This document shows, one piece after another, positions 24,574 to 36,672 of a DNA stretch of 60,000 bases. Source of the DNA: Membranipora membranacea (Eukaryota; Bryozoa; Gymnolaemata; Cheilostomatida; Membraniporidae); contig OU612074.1 in NCBI GenBank assembly GCA_914767715.1, positions 7,209,501 through 7,269,500 of the forward strand, in the 5' to 3' direction. The notes under the pieces are model-generated. The model ran no database searches and was not told where the DNA came from. It worked only from the letters and a program-made list of their open reading frames with translations. Both the position numbers and the translations under genes were made by a program. Position 1 is the stretch's first letter; every line of letters starts with the position of its first letter.

Positions 24574-27500
24574 TTCAGTGTCACCCCATTCCGGAAAAAT
24601 ATATCAATCATTCAACTCTCGCTGCATCAAATGACACTTACCGCTTTGGTGATACTGCAACATTTTCGTGTGATGAAGGGTTCAAGCTATCAAACAAAGA
24701 ACAATCCTATACCTTTCAATGTCAAGAAAATGGCGCCTGGAGTACTGAGGGACCGCATTGCGAACCTGGTAAAATTGATAATAGACCTTAGGTCCTATTT
24801 TCACTTTTGATTAACTTGAAATAACTTGAATAACTTCAAATGAATCTAATGACCATGCTAGGCTGTCCAAAATAACTTCATGGACACAGTGAAAATACCT
24901 TCTGATTAATTGCTGTCTGTCTTGGATGAACATCACTGCGATACAAACTTGCCTGCTAACACAGGACTAGGTATAAATGACAACGTTTCTCTGATTTCAG
25001 TAAAATGTGAGAATAATTTGACACACATATCTCAATCTATCCCGGAAGAACAGCGGGTATACAATTCGAGCATAATGTTCCCATGCAAAAACGGTTACTA
25101 TCTACCCGATGGAAGCCAAAATGGTTCAATAACATGCAATAAGGACGGGAAATGGATACAGAAATCTCAATGCAAATCTGGTAAAAAATTATTCTGTTTA
25201 CAAATAATTTCCTGGAGTCAGTGCAAGAAATTTTTTCAACCAATTGGTTTTCATGCAATGGCACAATCCCCAGTAGTTACTATTAAAACAAAAACATAAC
25301 AGTCTCTGCATGGCTAGATAGAAGACAGAAAATTACAACTGTGGCTCAGCTTTGGTTCCAGTTCTTCGCTCAGCTCCCAGCCTTCAGGTCCAGGTGTGTT
25401 CATAACCACCCTAAATTCTACTTTATCTCTTTAGTGACTTGAATTTTGTCTTGATTATGGATGTCTTGTCTCATGCGCTAAACTTGAATATGCTGTTGGA
25501 ACTAAAATAACCCCGTTCTTGACTACTAAGTTACTCTGGCTCATTTGTTTTTCAACAGCTTGCCCAGTGCAAAATCTGACCACATTACCCGGGTATGAGA
25601 ATGATGATGGCGATGAACAGTATTACTTGAATGGCAAATCTGCGCTGTTCAACTGTTCGGCAGGATTTCTAAAATTGGGGAATGGTTCCGCTTATTGTGA
25701 CAATGGCAATTGGAAGTCAAACGGCACTTGTACTGTGATTAAACCAGCTGAAGAAATCAAACCAAACCTGACAACAATTGGTAAGTTTTTTGAGAATGAT
25801 TGCAAGCTTTCACTGAAATTGAGGTTTTTCTTGACCCACTTTGACTTGAAATATTGAGTAATTCATGCAAGGAGTCTTTAACTCCTTGATTCATGTGATC
25901 ATGGATTGGATTCGGATGATGATGTTAATGCAGCATATTTATGTTTTTAAATCATTCTGTGAATGTATTGAACATTTATTGACCATGGCACCTCATTGCA
26001 GCGATCCCTTAAGGATATACACGATCTCTTTTGCAGCTACAAGTACTTCTCCATTTGAGGGATCCAAAAAATTGACTGCCGAGCAGGAACTTATAGCCTA
26101 CTGCGTTGGTGGCGGATTTGGATTTGTCCTGTTAGTCGTGTCTACATTGTGTATCGTTCTAATATGCAAGAGGAAGGGCTACTGCAGGTAGGATCTTTAT
26201 AACTACCTATTTTTTGAATTTGCAGAAGAATAAGGCTTACATTAAAAAAAGTGGTGGGATTTCCTCGACTGTCTTGCTAAGGTTCATGCTCAACTCCGGA
26301 AACTCTAAACAAATTTTGACACTGACCTTGAGTTTTTGCAAAGCTTCCATAACCTCATAACAGTTCAAAACGAACACCACATACATATATAGATTGTACA
26401 CTTAGTTCTTATTCTTTAGTCAAAGTGGCAAATAAGATTTCCATCTGATAACCCGCCAGCCAGCCAGAGCAGATATCTCCTTCCAGGCCTGTCACCGAGA
26501 TTAAGCTTTCAATATATTCAATCATCTTTTTGATTCCCATAGGGCTTCTCACATTTCTGGATCAGTTTCACTCAAGCAATTTACATTTTTTATATCAGAT
26601 AGGTCATAACAAAATGAAAATGTTGACTTATATCCTGTGTATCTTTGTAGAGAGAAGCCACCACGAGACGACACCAGAGGTAAGATAGCAGATAACAACC
26701 TCCCATTTATCTATCCATTGCAGTAGACGCAGTATTACTTGGTTTACTGTGATTCTATATTGATAGAGTCACAACCAGCCCTTAATAGCGTTCGGGGTGG
26801 CGATCACGACCTCCTACAGCCGCGATCACATCTCGAACGCTTTTAAAAGCTGGCTGTGGATAGAGTATGCTACCATCAGCATATTATTTTGTTACTTATC
26901 ATGATGAGCAGCACTGCTAGTAATAAAGAAATTCCGATGTCTTTAGTTTCAGAAGAGACCACCGGACCAACTCCACGAGCACTGAATGGGAGAGCACCCA
27001 GACGGTCAGTGCGAACAGCTTACGAAGAGGTGGACATGGACGTAGTCACTCACAATGGGGTCAATGGTAATTATCTACTTCTATTATCAGATATATGGCA
27101 AATTAGGTGTTGGTCAAGTCAGATACCTTTTGGTGAACAGGTGTAGTAACCGATATTTGGGTATGATTTAGGTATGATAAAAGACGTGGTCAAATTCAGG
27201 CAACGTTTCTCACCAAACAAAGAGAGACAGCTATTGTCTTATTGTCATTGAAAACTTGCAGGAAAGCTCACAAGCTCTTTTACAACGTCCAAGCATGTAT
27301 TCAGATGTGTAGATGGATGTTGTACTGGTCTGTGTGAGGCTAGAACACCCTTTACCCTCAATTCTGAACCCTTCGACCTGATTTGAATGAGATATGAGAT
27401 AGACGGAGGCATGACAAATTGGCCCTCTCAAAACCTGGCCGGTCCAAAGTTGGCCTGTGCCAAACATAGCCCGGTTCAAACTTGGACCATGCCAAATTTT

Positions 27501-29783
27501 GCACAGTCTAAACTTAGACTGTGCCATCTCAGCTCCCTCCAATATTAGCCCCAAATAAGATACTTGGCACCAAAAACACAATTAGCCTCAAATTCAACAC
27601 ATTGCTACAAATACAAATTTTGGTCTCATTTTAAAACTTGACCCCATATTTTCAAACCTGGCCAACATTCAAATACCGACCCAATATTATTAAAATCTTG
27701 GCCCCAAATACAAAATTTGGCCCCAGTTGAAAAATTACCAAAAACACTGAACTTACCCATTTTATAAGTTTTGGCCTGATATTAAAAAAACGTTGACCCC
27801 TTACTACGATTTGGCCATGAATTCTTTTTTGTAAATTGATAAATGTAAATGAATGTCTGACCTGGGCTAAGTTTGCCTGGACCCAATTATGGAAGGGGTC
27901 AAGTTTGGACAGGGCCATCTTGCTTTGTTTTTCTTATTTGAAAAGGTTTCACTGGAAACTTACCTTCTTATTCTATTACAAAATGAATTTTCCTTATTTT
28001 CAGGTGGATCCTCAGTACGAAGGCCCTCTGATAGGTAAGACTCAAAGGAAATGCAGAGATACTTATCTTTTTGAATAACTTGGTAACCAAGAAAAGGAAT
28101 GAAATTTAATTCTGACTTGTGACTGCTCGTTGTACATAGGAGATAATTTCAGAATACTTAAGATAAGACATAAATGGTACCAGAAACTGAACAGTAAAAC
28201 CAATGAACAACAATATATCCACCAGCATCAACCTGCCCCAAAGCACTTGATCTAGAATGCTTCTTTTCATGCCATGTGTGTAATGGTCATTTTTGTAGTG
28301 TTTGAATGTTGAATGTATTTGCAGGCACAACGGGATTGAACAAGACTACTCTGATATCGATGAAGTTAGGGCTGCGCCAGCAAATGGTATTTATTTAATC
28401 ATATTAAGTTTCATCACAAAATTGTCTAAATGAATAAATCAGTTACTGGTGAGCGTCAAACTATGTTTGAGTCTCCCACATATCGCTTAATTGGAATCTC
28501 ATTTCAGCATTTATGTGATTAAACGCTGGTCCCCTTTCTCACTGACATATATGTATATTACAATGGGAACTTTTTTTTTGCACAGTTTATTTGATCCTTT
28601 TGTAATTTGTATTTGGGTAAGATATTTTTTAACGTTAATGTGAATCGATCTCCCAAATTCAATATTTGACCCAACTTCGTTATTTTGGTTCTTGCAGTTA
28701 TTGCTTTGTTGCCCTTGCACAGCGTGTTGTGATGGGCCTGAAATTTTGTAATGAAATATCTTCTTTCTAGGTAATGTTTATTCGACAAATCCAACCAAAC
28801 CTGCCGGGGCAATAGCAACTCCAAATCCAGAAGAGCCCGTGTACGCACAAATCAACAAGAGCCAGAGAGGCAGGTCCAGACCTACTGCCAACCAAGGTCT
28901 GCGCCAGCAGCAACCACCACCTGTCAGCCTCATCAGCAACGATCTCTACGAGTCGACAGGACCCAATGCACCTCCAGCAGTTCCGCCCGTAAACAACGAT
29001 CTCTACGGCAGCGCTGGTGATACAAATCCAAATCTGGTAGTGTCATTCGTCGACAACGATCTCTACGGTTCCTCGGGAGACGGATTATCTCCTTCCTCTG
29101 TACAGCTTGTGGGTAATGACCTGTACGGGACGGGCACAAGCGCTGAGTCTGAGTCTGCACAACTCATAAAACAACCGAAGAAAGCAAGGGGAAGGAGGAG
29201 AGATCCACCTGCCGAACCTGAATATGGTAATATGCAGCAGAATAATGGTAAGTCACCACACTGTCATCAAGACTACACTATTATCATGTGTATCTCTGAT
29301 CATTTGAGTCAATTTAGTAATAGTTCCTAAAATTTACCAGCCCCTAATTAGTACAAATGAACACGGGTCGTCACACCAAATTCCTTGTGATGGTACTCAT
29401 GCTGAGTGAATAAGTTCACTCTCTATTGATCAGAGATATACACGCGATAGTATATCACCTCATCAGTGTGGTAAGCTCATCTATCTCTGTTCTTCAATTG
29501 CACGATATAAGTTTGTACATAAGATTTTTGTTATCAAGCCAATCTTTATTATCTACTATAAGAATAGCTTTGATAGTACACAATGCAGTCTTTATTTAAC
29601 GAGATATTATAAATATAATTTGAATCTCTATTTAAAGGGTGTTATGAGAATGCAAATGGCGATGGTGAAAATTTATATGATGAGGCAGAATCAGTCATTC
29701 CCGGAGAAGAAATTAGAGTATTCCTGATACGAGACACAGACAACTCACTCACCCAGGTGAAATCAGGATTAATACATCCCTAA
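24574..29783 (+). CDS. sushi receptor with tyrosine-rich docking tail (3' exon set or second gene)
   Basis: Ten exons: 24,574-24,768, 25,001-25,180, 25,559-25,780, 26,037-26,187, 26,651-26,679, 26,953-27,066, 28,004-28,034, 28,325-28,386, 28,771-29,247 and 29,638-29,783. All are bounded by AG/GT and their phases agree throughout; the coding part is 535 residues from a phase-1 entry. The first three exons each encode one sushi domain (four Cys; Trp before the last Cys, as in GAWSTEG, GKWIQKS and GNWKSNG). Residues about 219-243 are a transmembrane helix, followed by KRKGYCR. The tail of nearly 290 residues has Tyr motifs YEEV, YSDI, YSTN, YAQI, four DLY(E/G) repeats, YGNM, YENA and YDEA. YxxV/I/L resembles ITIM/ITAM half-sites, YxN resembles Grb2-type SH2 sites and YxxM resembles a PI3K-type site (family knowledge, not tested). 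No start codon with a signal peptide was found between 23,493 and 24,573. The first exon enters in phase 1, as the exon ending at 22,356 leaves. I therefore favour an alternative 3' end of the 16.9-kb receptor (926 residues if joined). A separate gene with an unseen first exon remains possible. A CAG|GTGAAA donor at 29,755 could shorten the last exon. Confidence 0.78.
26770..26850. repeat. small CpG-rich inverted repeat in a tail intron
   Basis: The left arm begins CCAGC and contains AGCGTTCG and GCGATCAC. The right arm contains GCGATCAC, CGAACGCT and ends AGCTGG. AGCGTTCG/CGAACGCT and the outer CCAGC/GCTGG blocks pair as an imperfect hairpin of about 80 bp, while GCGATCAC occurs as a direct repeat. 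It lies in the intron between 26,679 and 26,953 and is probably a MITE remnant. Confidence 0.55.
27418..27790. repeat. degenerate minisatellite based on TTGGCC/TTGGCCCC
   Basis: An array of imperfect units of about 20 bp built round a TTGGCC-like core, such as AAAGTTGGCCTGTGCC, AAACTTGGACCATGCC and ATCTTGGCCCCAAATAC, spread over some 370 bp of the intron 27,067-28,003. The minus strand is open for long runs over it only because the unit lacks stops; the translated repeats are not a protein. Confidence 0.7.
28926..29135 (+). repeat. four NDLY tyrosine repeats inside the tail exon
   Basis: Four copies of an imperfect 19-20-residue unit with core (N/D/G)NDLY(E/G)(S/T), spaced 57, 60 and 60 nt (AAC/AAT codons at 28,938, 28,995, 29,055 and 29,115). 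The core DNA AACGATCTCTACG is identical in the first three and changed at silent sites in the fourth (AATGACCTGTACG). A hydrophobic residue precedes each by three or four positions and Gly/Pro/Ser-rich linkers separate them. This looks like a multivalent phosphotyrosine docking array. Which SH2 or PTB partner binds is unknown. Confidence 0.85.
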
Positions 29784-32400
29784 AAGGTTCATATACCCTC
29801 AAAGCGCACAACATTCAAGGTTTATATCGCTTGAGAAGGCCAAAAATTTTACTGGTGGTGCTGCACTCTATACAAACCATACTGGCGACTTCACCTGTCT
29901 AAATATATCAGCCAAGTTTCCAGATCGCCAAGTTTTTGACTCCCAAGGTAGAGATAACTTATAACGTCCAACCATAAAACTTCTTCAGGGCTTCAAATTT
30001 AGAACCTTGAATGCAAAAATAGATGTGAAACATGCGTTCACTGCAAGAGAGACTCCGACTGTTGATTACCTTCACATAATGTAACTGTAGAGAAACCAAG
30101 TTTCAGCAGGAATACCAAATTTTGTACAACCATCATAATCCGCTTTACGTAGTCTAGCTCAATAGCCTGTAACTGTTCTCAACTAGTGATCTGATAGCTA
30201 AAAATTATGCATATTTATAGTTCAACTTTACTTAACGACAATCACAATGAGACATTCCCATCTCAATTCAGACCAAATTCATAAACCAAACTGATAATAT
30301 CAAAGGTAACAGGTATGAATTACATTATTGTATGTACCACATGACATTTCTCACTAACAAAGGCTCATCATTATAGCAATCATCATATCACCAGCTAAAG
30401 CACTGTAGAATCACTGCGATTTTTCACATATATACATATATATATACATATATGTAAAACAGATTTAGCTCTTTTATATGCATTTATTTTAAAAGACTTT
30501 TTTCAAAAGTAGAAGCATTTGGAAAACATTTGCATGAATTTGTATTTTCTTCCGAGGTATATATTTTTTATTGGAAAATATCACATTTTTGTTTACGTGC
30601 TCACATTATTAGTTTTAAACCATACTACTTACTGGTTCATGTTGCTTTCAACTTACAGGGCACACACTTTGCATTTAAAGTCTACTTAAATACAAAATTG
30701 TATTTAGTTGAATAGATCATAATTTGTCTCCCAGCATTCTGTCAGATATCCATCATTATGCAACAAGCTCAAGTGCCATACTTTATTTTGTTATATGCTA
30801 TATATTTTCCTTTTAAGTCAGAACTAACCTTTTATTTTTATACTTTCCATAAAAATTACTTAATTTTTTGTTAAATGAATAGATATATTACGTATGATAT
30901 TCCCAAAAAAAAAGTGCTCGAGAAAATAGCCATCTAAAACTTGTGTCAACCGTCGCAAGGTTGCAGGGTCAAGAATGCTGCCTTCATTGCTTGGAATAGA
31001 TTACTGATAAGTGTTAGCTAGGTTGTTTTAGGGGTAAAGTTGAGCCTGGATGAATCCCTCTTAACGGCAGCCATAGATAAAACTCATGTTCAATTAGCTT
31101 GATTTCACTTTTTATACAGAGCATTCAATACTTTCTCATAAATGAGCTTCACTTACCAAAATCTTCCCGCTTCCCTGTTCCGAGAAAGGGATAGGCATTC
31201 AAATGAGTAATCGTGAACATTAAGGACTACTTAGCCGTTGTCACAGGGAGTTAACCCTAGCCCCCCTGCCACGCAGCCAAAAAATAGCTGCAAGACAAGG
31301 CCAGGTCAACTTCCCTGTAAAAAGTTTGCTTTATCATTCAAATTTGAAACCCGATGCCAAATTTTAGTTTGGGATGACATAGTAACTTCTCTGTTCACTG
31401 ATTAATTTACAGCAGACACATTTTTTAGAGTATAATTTTATTTTGAGCCTGTTTATCTATTGGATAGCACAAGAACTTCCTGCTCTGGCTGATGTGAAAC
31501 AGCAGATTTAGTGACTAAATTTAGTTGATGATAAATTAGATTACAGGATTGCTTCTAAGTTCCTTGTATGTCAATTTAGTACTGCAATAAGTCCAACTTC
31601 TGCCTAGGCGGCCATCATAATGAGGTTTGCTCACATTTAATTATCAGAAGTTACTAAGATTCGCTAGCGGCTGCGTGACAAGGCTTTAGTTTGTGAGAAG
31701 GGTTCGTCACTGAAGTTATTAATTGTAAAATGGATCCTCTGCTGACAAGTTGTTCAGCATATTCATCATATTTGACTAGCAATGCTGTGGAGTTGTCTCT
31801 CATGGAATATTGATAGGAGTGGGCGATAAATTTTCTCAATGCTTTTGCGACTGCAACTTATTACTAGACGAATGACTGTTTCAGCTGAAATGAGTTTGAT
31901 ATTAAAATTAATATATAGTCAACATTTATTTTCTTTATTAACTATAAGATTTTGACAAAAAAACAAAGCCCTGGGATTTTTTTGTGCTATGATATTCAGA
32001 AAAATCGATCCTGTTATAAAATGGTCAATCTGTCAATAATGCGTTAAAAACTAAGTCAACTGATTCCAGTAAAGGTGAATTTGTATATAGTCTTATCAAG
32101 AAATGTAAAAGATAACATACATAAAGTACATGTAACCTCAGGGTCAAATGGGCAGATGAAAATAATGAGCAAAAAATGATATTACTCTATGCATCAACTG
32201 CCAAGATTGGGCATTTGATAGACAACATAGACCACAAAGACCGCACTATGTAAATAATATACCTATTAACGTGTCAGGTATTTGAAAATACCTCTTTGGG
32301 TAAAATCCCATTAGAATTCAAATTTAAAATAGAATAATTATCTTCCATCCCATTTGTGAATCAAACAGCCATTCAGAATTTCCATAATAGGTATGATATT
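29784..32400. other. downstream non-coding stretch
   Basis: No exon is supported. There is an AT microsatellite-like run near 30,430-30,462 and a T/A-rich region to 30,900. A minus-strand open frame at 31,654-31,839 reads plausibly (MRDNSTALLVKYDEYAEQ) but has no clear splice sites or domain, so it is not called. I found no convincing AATAAA close behind the 29,783 stop. Confidence 0.4.
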
Positions 32401-34039
32401 ATTGTTGTTAAAGCCAAGAACCCTGTCTTCAAGCAGAGCAGGAGCTGCCTCAGCAAGTAGACGAGGTGACGGGTGAAGCCAGGGGCTTGGAAATGCATTT
32501 TTTACAGCTGAAGTTGGTATGCACGCCATTTTCTTAAAAACCTAGAAACGATAAAAAACAAATATTTCTCACACTGATAAAAAACATAATACAACAATGA
32601 CATTTCATCTGATATCCTTTCACACAACATGACATATACTGTTGTGTCATGGTAACCAGAAACTGATAACAAAAAAGTCACTGAGTTTTTTTTAAGGCTA
32701 GCTGTGACATAGGTCAACGCTGATGCATCATGACAAAGAATCGGTGTGAACACTATGAGTTACAGGCAGATGTAGCCTAAGCTTTGATGGTTAACATTAA
32801 GGACCTAGGACCTACTAGCAGAGACAAAAAATTAATTACATGCGGAATCAGCTTTAGGAGATCACTGTGTATGTTTGTATGTTTTATCCCCCGCATCAAA
32901 AATTTTTCACTCCAAACAAAAGAGCGGGATCTCTCTCGCCTGTTTCTCCTGTTTTGAAAAATAATATAAATCAATTTATCTCATTTCTACCTCCATTCTC
33001 AGTCATCAGTAAGCAAAAGTCTAGCAAACATCATAGTTGGAAAATAATTTACTGATTATATCAGGTCCTTGCCTGATCTCTAAAAATTGAAAACTCTAAA
33101 ACTACCCGCCTCATCTAGCTGCTGAGAATTTATAAACTGTGAAATTAAAAACAAAACTCTTCCCTCCCATACAATCTATTGCCTATTGAAGCTTCTTCTG
33201 ATGTGGATCTAATGTTTCAGTCTAGCTGGTCGTATGAAGATTTGGCATACAGGTATTGGTTATAGGTAAAAGTGAGCAGTGAACAGATGTAAGTTCAATG
33301 TATGAAACTCTAGGCTCATGGTGCATTGTGGGAAGGCTGTCACTGAATCCATTAAATCATAACTTAGACCTGGCGACCGCTGATTGAACATCTTTTACAT
33401 CTTAGCTAGGCTAATAGCATTTTTATGAGCAATAGATTACAGCTAGTTGGCATCAGAGTAAGTACTTATGCATTACCATAAACCTGTAAATACATATTTA
33501 CATACATATGGTATTCACTAATATATGGCATCGCTGATAATTGCACTCTACAAGGAAATTATTGATATAATATTGATCGCACAAGGGGAATCCCCCATTC
33601 AAAAGTTCCTTCATGTGGGAAGCAGACATTTCCTTTATTATATTTTTATCGTGTTAACTATATATATCTATATAATATGTATCTATATCACCTGATTGAG
33701 ATCATTTTGTGTATACGCTATCTGCGTTCAATTACAGCGTTTAATGTAAATTGTTTACACCTAACTAGCATGTGAACGGCGAAGCAGGTAACTCGATTCA
33801 ACCTGACTGCGTTTTGTCAAAATTTGATAAAACTACACACTCACAGCTTGTGCCTTTATTAAAAAGGCCAGCATTGTTTGCTTTAGATCTGGTAATTCAA
33901 TCAATCACAATAATGCCTTTATGACTCATACTTTTTTTGAATTTACGACTGACAAAAACCGTGAGCATTTTATAGCTTTTGTGCAGCCAACAAAAGCATT
34001 TCCCAGTTCCTGGTAAACAGTCAGTAATGCTTGGTTCAC

Positions 34040-34245
34040 ATTGTCCCAGATGACACTAGGATGCCCTCCCAGTCAATATGAACCAGAAAATGACACAATC
34101 CCAGACTGTCTGGATCTGTCTGGGATAGCATCGGGGAAAGTTCGTAAGTGTCAAACTTTCTCCGATGCTATCCCAGACGGACTCAGACAGTCTGGGATTG
34201 TGTCATTTTCTGGTTCACATTGACTGGGATGGCTATCTGGGATGA
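34040..34245. mobile_element. about 200-bp hairpin MITE
   Basis: A near-perfect inverted repeat. The left arm has CCCAGTCAATATGAACCAG, GACACAATCCCAGACTGTCTG-type sequence and GATAGCATCGGGGAAAG. The right arm repeats these in reverse complement from CTTTCTCCGATGCTATC to CTGGTTCACATTGACTGGG. The loop near 34,143-34,152 is about 10 bases. CCCAGAC/GTCTGGG blocks also recur within each arm. No coding capacity. No clear target duplication was identified. Confidence 0.8.
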
Positions 34246-34744
34246 CTGTTATGACTGTTATGACAATGAGACATCATCACAAGCCATGTAACAGGTGCTC
34301 CGCACTGTAGACCTACGGTAATAACTGGGTATATGGACCGCAGTTGAATGGTGTTAGTTCTATCAAGCAGTGAACAAGACCTCTTGCATCCTGGCGAGCA
34401 AAGATCGGTGAACGACAGTTTTTACTTGGAAACCCTCCCCAGCGGCAGATGACAGCCTAGTATGTTTGGTACTGTAACCCCGTTAAACTATTTATGACTA
34501 TAGTGGCTTTGGAGTCAGAAGTGCTCACAATAAATTCTAGATCGCAGTACCAAAATCACTAGCTGAAGCACTGAAACAGGGTTGTAGTTTGTGATTAATC
34601 CGATCCCAATTATCTAGTTCGTAATTTGTTTATTCCTAAAGGAATTGCAGCTATGAGTCAAAGGCGTAGTCAGTCCCAGTATAGTCAGTCCCACTACCCA
34701 TTGCCAAAACTTTCAATATATATTATGATCAAAGCATTACTCAC

Positions 34745-34914
34745 CGGAGTAGTTGTAAGTCTCAGTGGACTATATTCCTCCCTTCTCAGTATCGCTCAGA
34801 TTGGCAGATAGGAGCTCCCGCTGTCATAGTTAGCAGTGTATATCCAGTATATACTCAGTCACTTATCTGCCTCAACACAGCAAGTATCTCTGCAGTAAGA
34901 TATCAGTGTGATAC
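34745..34914 (-). pseudogene. X-exon copy 1, decayed
   Basis: A minus-strand relative of the intact X exon at 50,180-50,359, with acceptor TTTTAG and donor GTGAGT still visible but 170 nt long against 180. It keeps the CRDTCC motif region but has in-frame stops (TGA soon after EADK). Flanking intron sequence (GAGACCCTAG, GGGAGACAACT) is shared with the other X copies, so whole blocks were duplicated. Confidence 0.55.
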
Positions 34915-35177
34915 CTAAAATGTGACGAAGCAGATGGAAATTGAGACCCTAGCCTCAAGCTCCATCATTTAAAATGGGAGACAACTCAAACTGGTCAAAT
35001 CTTGGAATATCGATGGTGATAGTGGAGGTTTGAGTATACATTTAGACACTGAGAAGCCCACCAACTATATATAACTACAGAGAACTCTGACTTGGAAAGC
35101 TCTTGGGACAAGGGGTCTGGGAGTTTGCCCAAATTAGGGACAGTATCTCAAGTTATTTTCCAATAATTTCAAATTAC

Positions 35178-35285
35178 CTTCTCACCGCCTTTTTTTGTGT
35201 GAATAGAAGCGCTTGCAGTAAACTTAGGCACTGGCGTGAATCAGCTAGATAGTAAGCTGAGTACTCCAAAGCGCTGACAGCTCAG
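35178..35285 (-). pseudogene. Y-exon copy 1, decayed
   Basis: One of four related minus-strand segments starting after a TTATTTTNAG-type acceptor with CTGGAGCT-like sequence (here CTGAGCTGTCAGCG) and ending in AGGCGGTGAGAAG before GTAATT. Lengths differ between copies (108, 110 and 95 nt where both ends are seen) and all frames have a stop in at least one copy, so the ancestral frame is uncertain. Y segments lie just upstream, in minus-strand order, of X exons. Confidence 0.35.
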
Positions 35286-35733
35286 CTAAAAATAATGAAA
35301 CTGTCATTGTTTTATGTTGAGTGTGATGTGTTGTACATCTGAGTCCAATAATAGCACATATAGATAAATGGTGCTACTTCAATATCAGTTATTGAGTGCG
35401 GGTGTGTTGTCAGTCAAATAAGCATTTGTAATGATAGAACTAAGTAAACCAGGATAATAGCAGATAGGGACTTTTGGAAAAGCCTCCCTGACTGTTGATC
35501 ATGACACAGCTTATCATCGTGATTCTGTTCAATTGATAGACCTTAAGCGGTTCTAAAGTTAGCAGTATGAGTAGAATGTATTCTTGCTTCTTGCACAAGT
35601 AAGAAACAGGGTTTGAGTTTGTAATGGAGTCATTTCCTCAGAGGCCAGATCACAATAAATGATTAACCGTAGCTGATAAACACACTTTTTGTGTTTTAAG
35701 TTTTGTCGGCCCCACCATTTTCCATCGCCTTAC

Positions 35734-35913
35734 CTGCAAAGAGAAATTCAAGTCTAAGTGGATTGCCTCCTGCCTTATCACGGCCAGTTGGAATATGCAG
35801 AGGGCTGCTCCAAGCTTCTGGTGTAAATTTCAGCGTATATCCACCATCTCTATTCTGTAAATTCTCTCCCTCAAATCACCTTACATCTCTACCGTTCGTT
35901 CTCTGTGGGTTTC
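35734..35913 (-). pseudogene. X-exon copy 2 with a Cys-to-stop change
   Basis: Exactly 180 nt, like the intact copy at 50,180-50,359, with good acceptor (ACTTTTAG) and donor (GCAG|GTAAGG). The frame aligns without gaps, but the codon matching Cys in GDVSC is TGA, and the other Cys positions are changed (NC to NG, DCGY to DGGY). The second half, SPLHIPTGRDKAG, is unchanged. It looks like a recently inactivated exon. If this exon were spliced into mRNA it would truncate the protein. Confidence 0.65.
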
Positions 35914-36562
35914 CTAAAAGTAGAAAAAAACCGGGTAAAGTGGAGACCCTAGACAAGGCTAACGCTGTAAAATTGGAGACAACTCCAACATTGGAACTCC
36001 AACATGGCATTATTTTGGTGAGAGTTTATATTTATCAGATAAAGAAACAAAAATATGTCATGTCATATATTTCCGAGTTATACAAGTTTTGAAAGTACAC
36101 GAGTAACATTTGTGGTTAAAAGAGGAGTTGTTGGGGGAATATATCCTACATTGTCATACCACTGATTTAAATTAAATTTTGAAAAATTGATTTTTAAAAC
36201 GGTGTTTCCATACATAGGGAATTTAGGGAGGGGAAAATCCCCTATGCTTCAGTAAATAAAGTGGCTTGTTGCCAACCTGATACAATGAATTCAATTTAAA
36301 TTGATTGTTTCCTAATTTAAAGTTTTTATCCTTTTTTCTTCAGCCATTCTTGCAAAGAGCAAACAGTTGCTGGTCAAAAGGGTGGTCAGAGTATATATGC
36401 ATATACTTTATAAGCTACATATGCATATCAGTTGATTCAGTCGCAGATCCTTTGTGCACTGGGTATTTGAATTGAGTGACCTACTACATTGTAGCTGACC
36501 GTCGGAAGAGGGGTAAGAGTCTGGGGGCTCAGACTAGCTATTTTCAAAAAATTGCCATTTAC

Positions 36563-36672
36563 CTTCTCATGGCCTTTTTCGTGATTTCGTGATCTCAGTA
36601 CTTACAAATTGGGGACTTGTGAGAATCGACATGAAAACTAATCTGAGTACGCCATCTCGCTGAAAGCTCCAG
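36563..36672 (-). pseudogene. Y-exon copy 2, decayed
   Basis: Minus-strand counterpart of 52,144-52,238: acceptor GAATATTTTCAG, start CTGGAGCTTTCAGCG, end AGGCCATGAGAAG then GTAAAT. It is 110 nt against 95 in unit 2. One frame stays open for about 33 codons (WSFQRDGVLRL...), but the other copies break it. Confidence 0.35.

Noticed and set aside
27231-27918. Minus-strand ORFs of 116 and 88 codons with repeated GP/WTGQ-like words
   Set aside because: They are translations of the TTGGCC minisatellite inside an intron.
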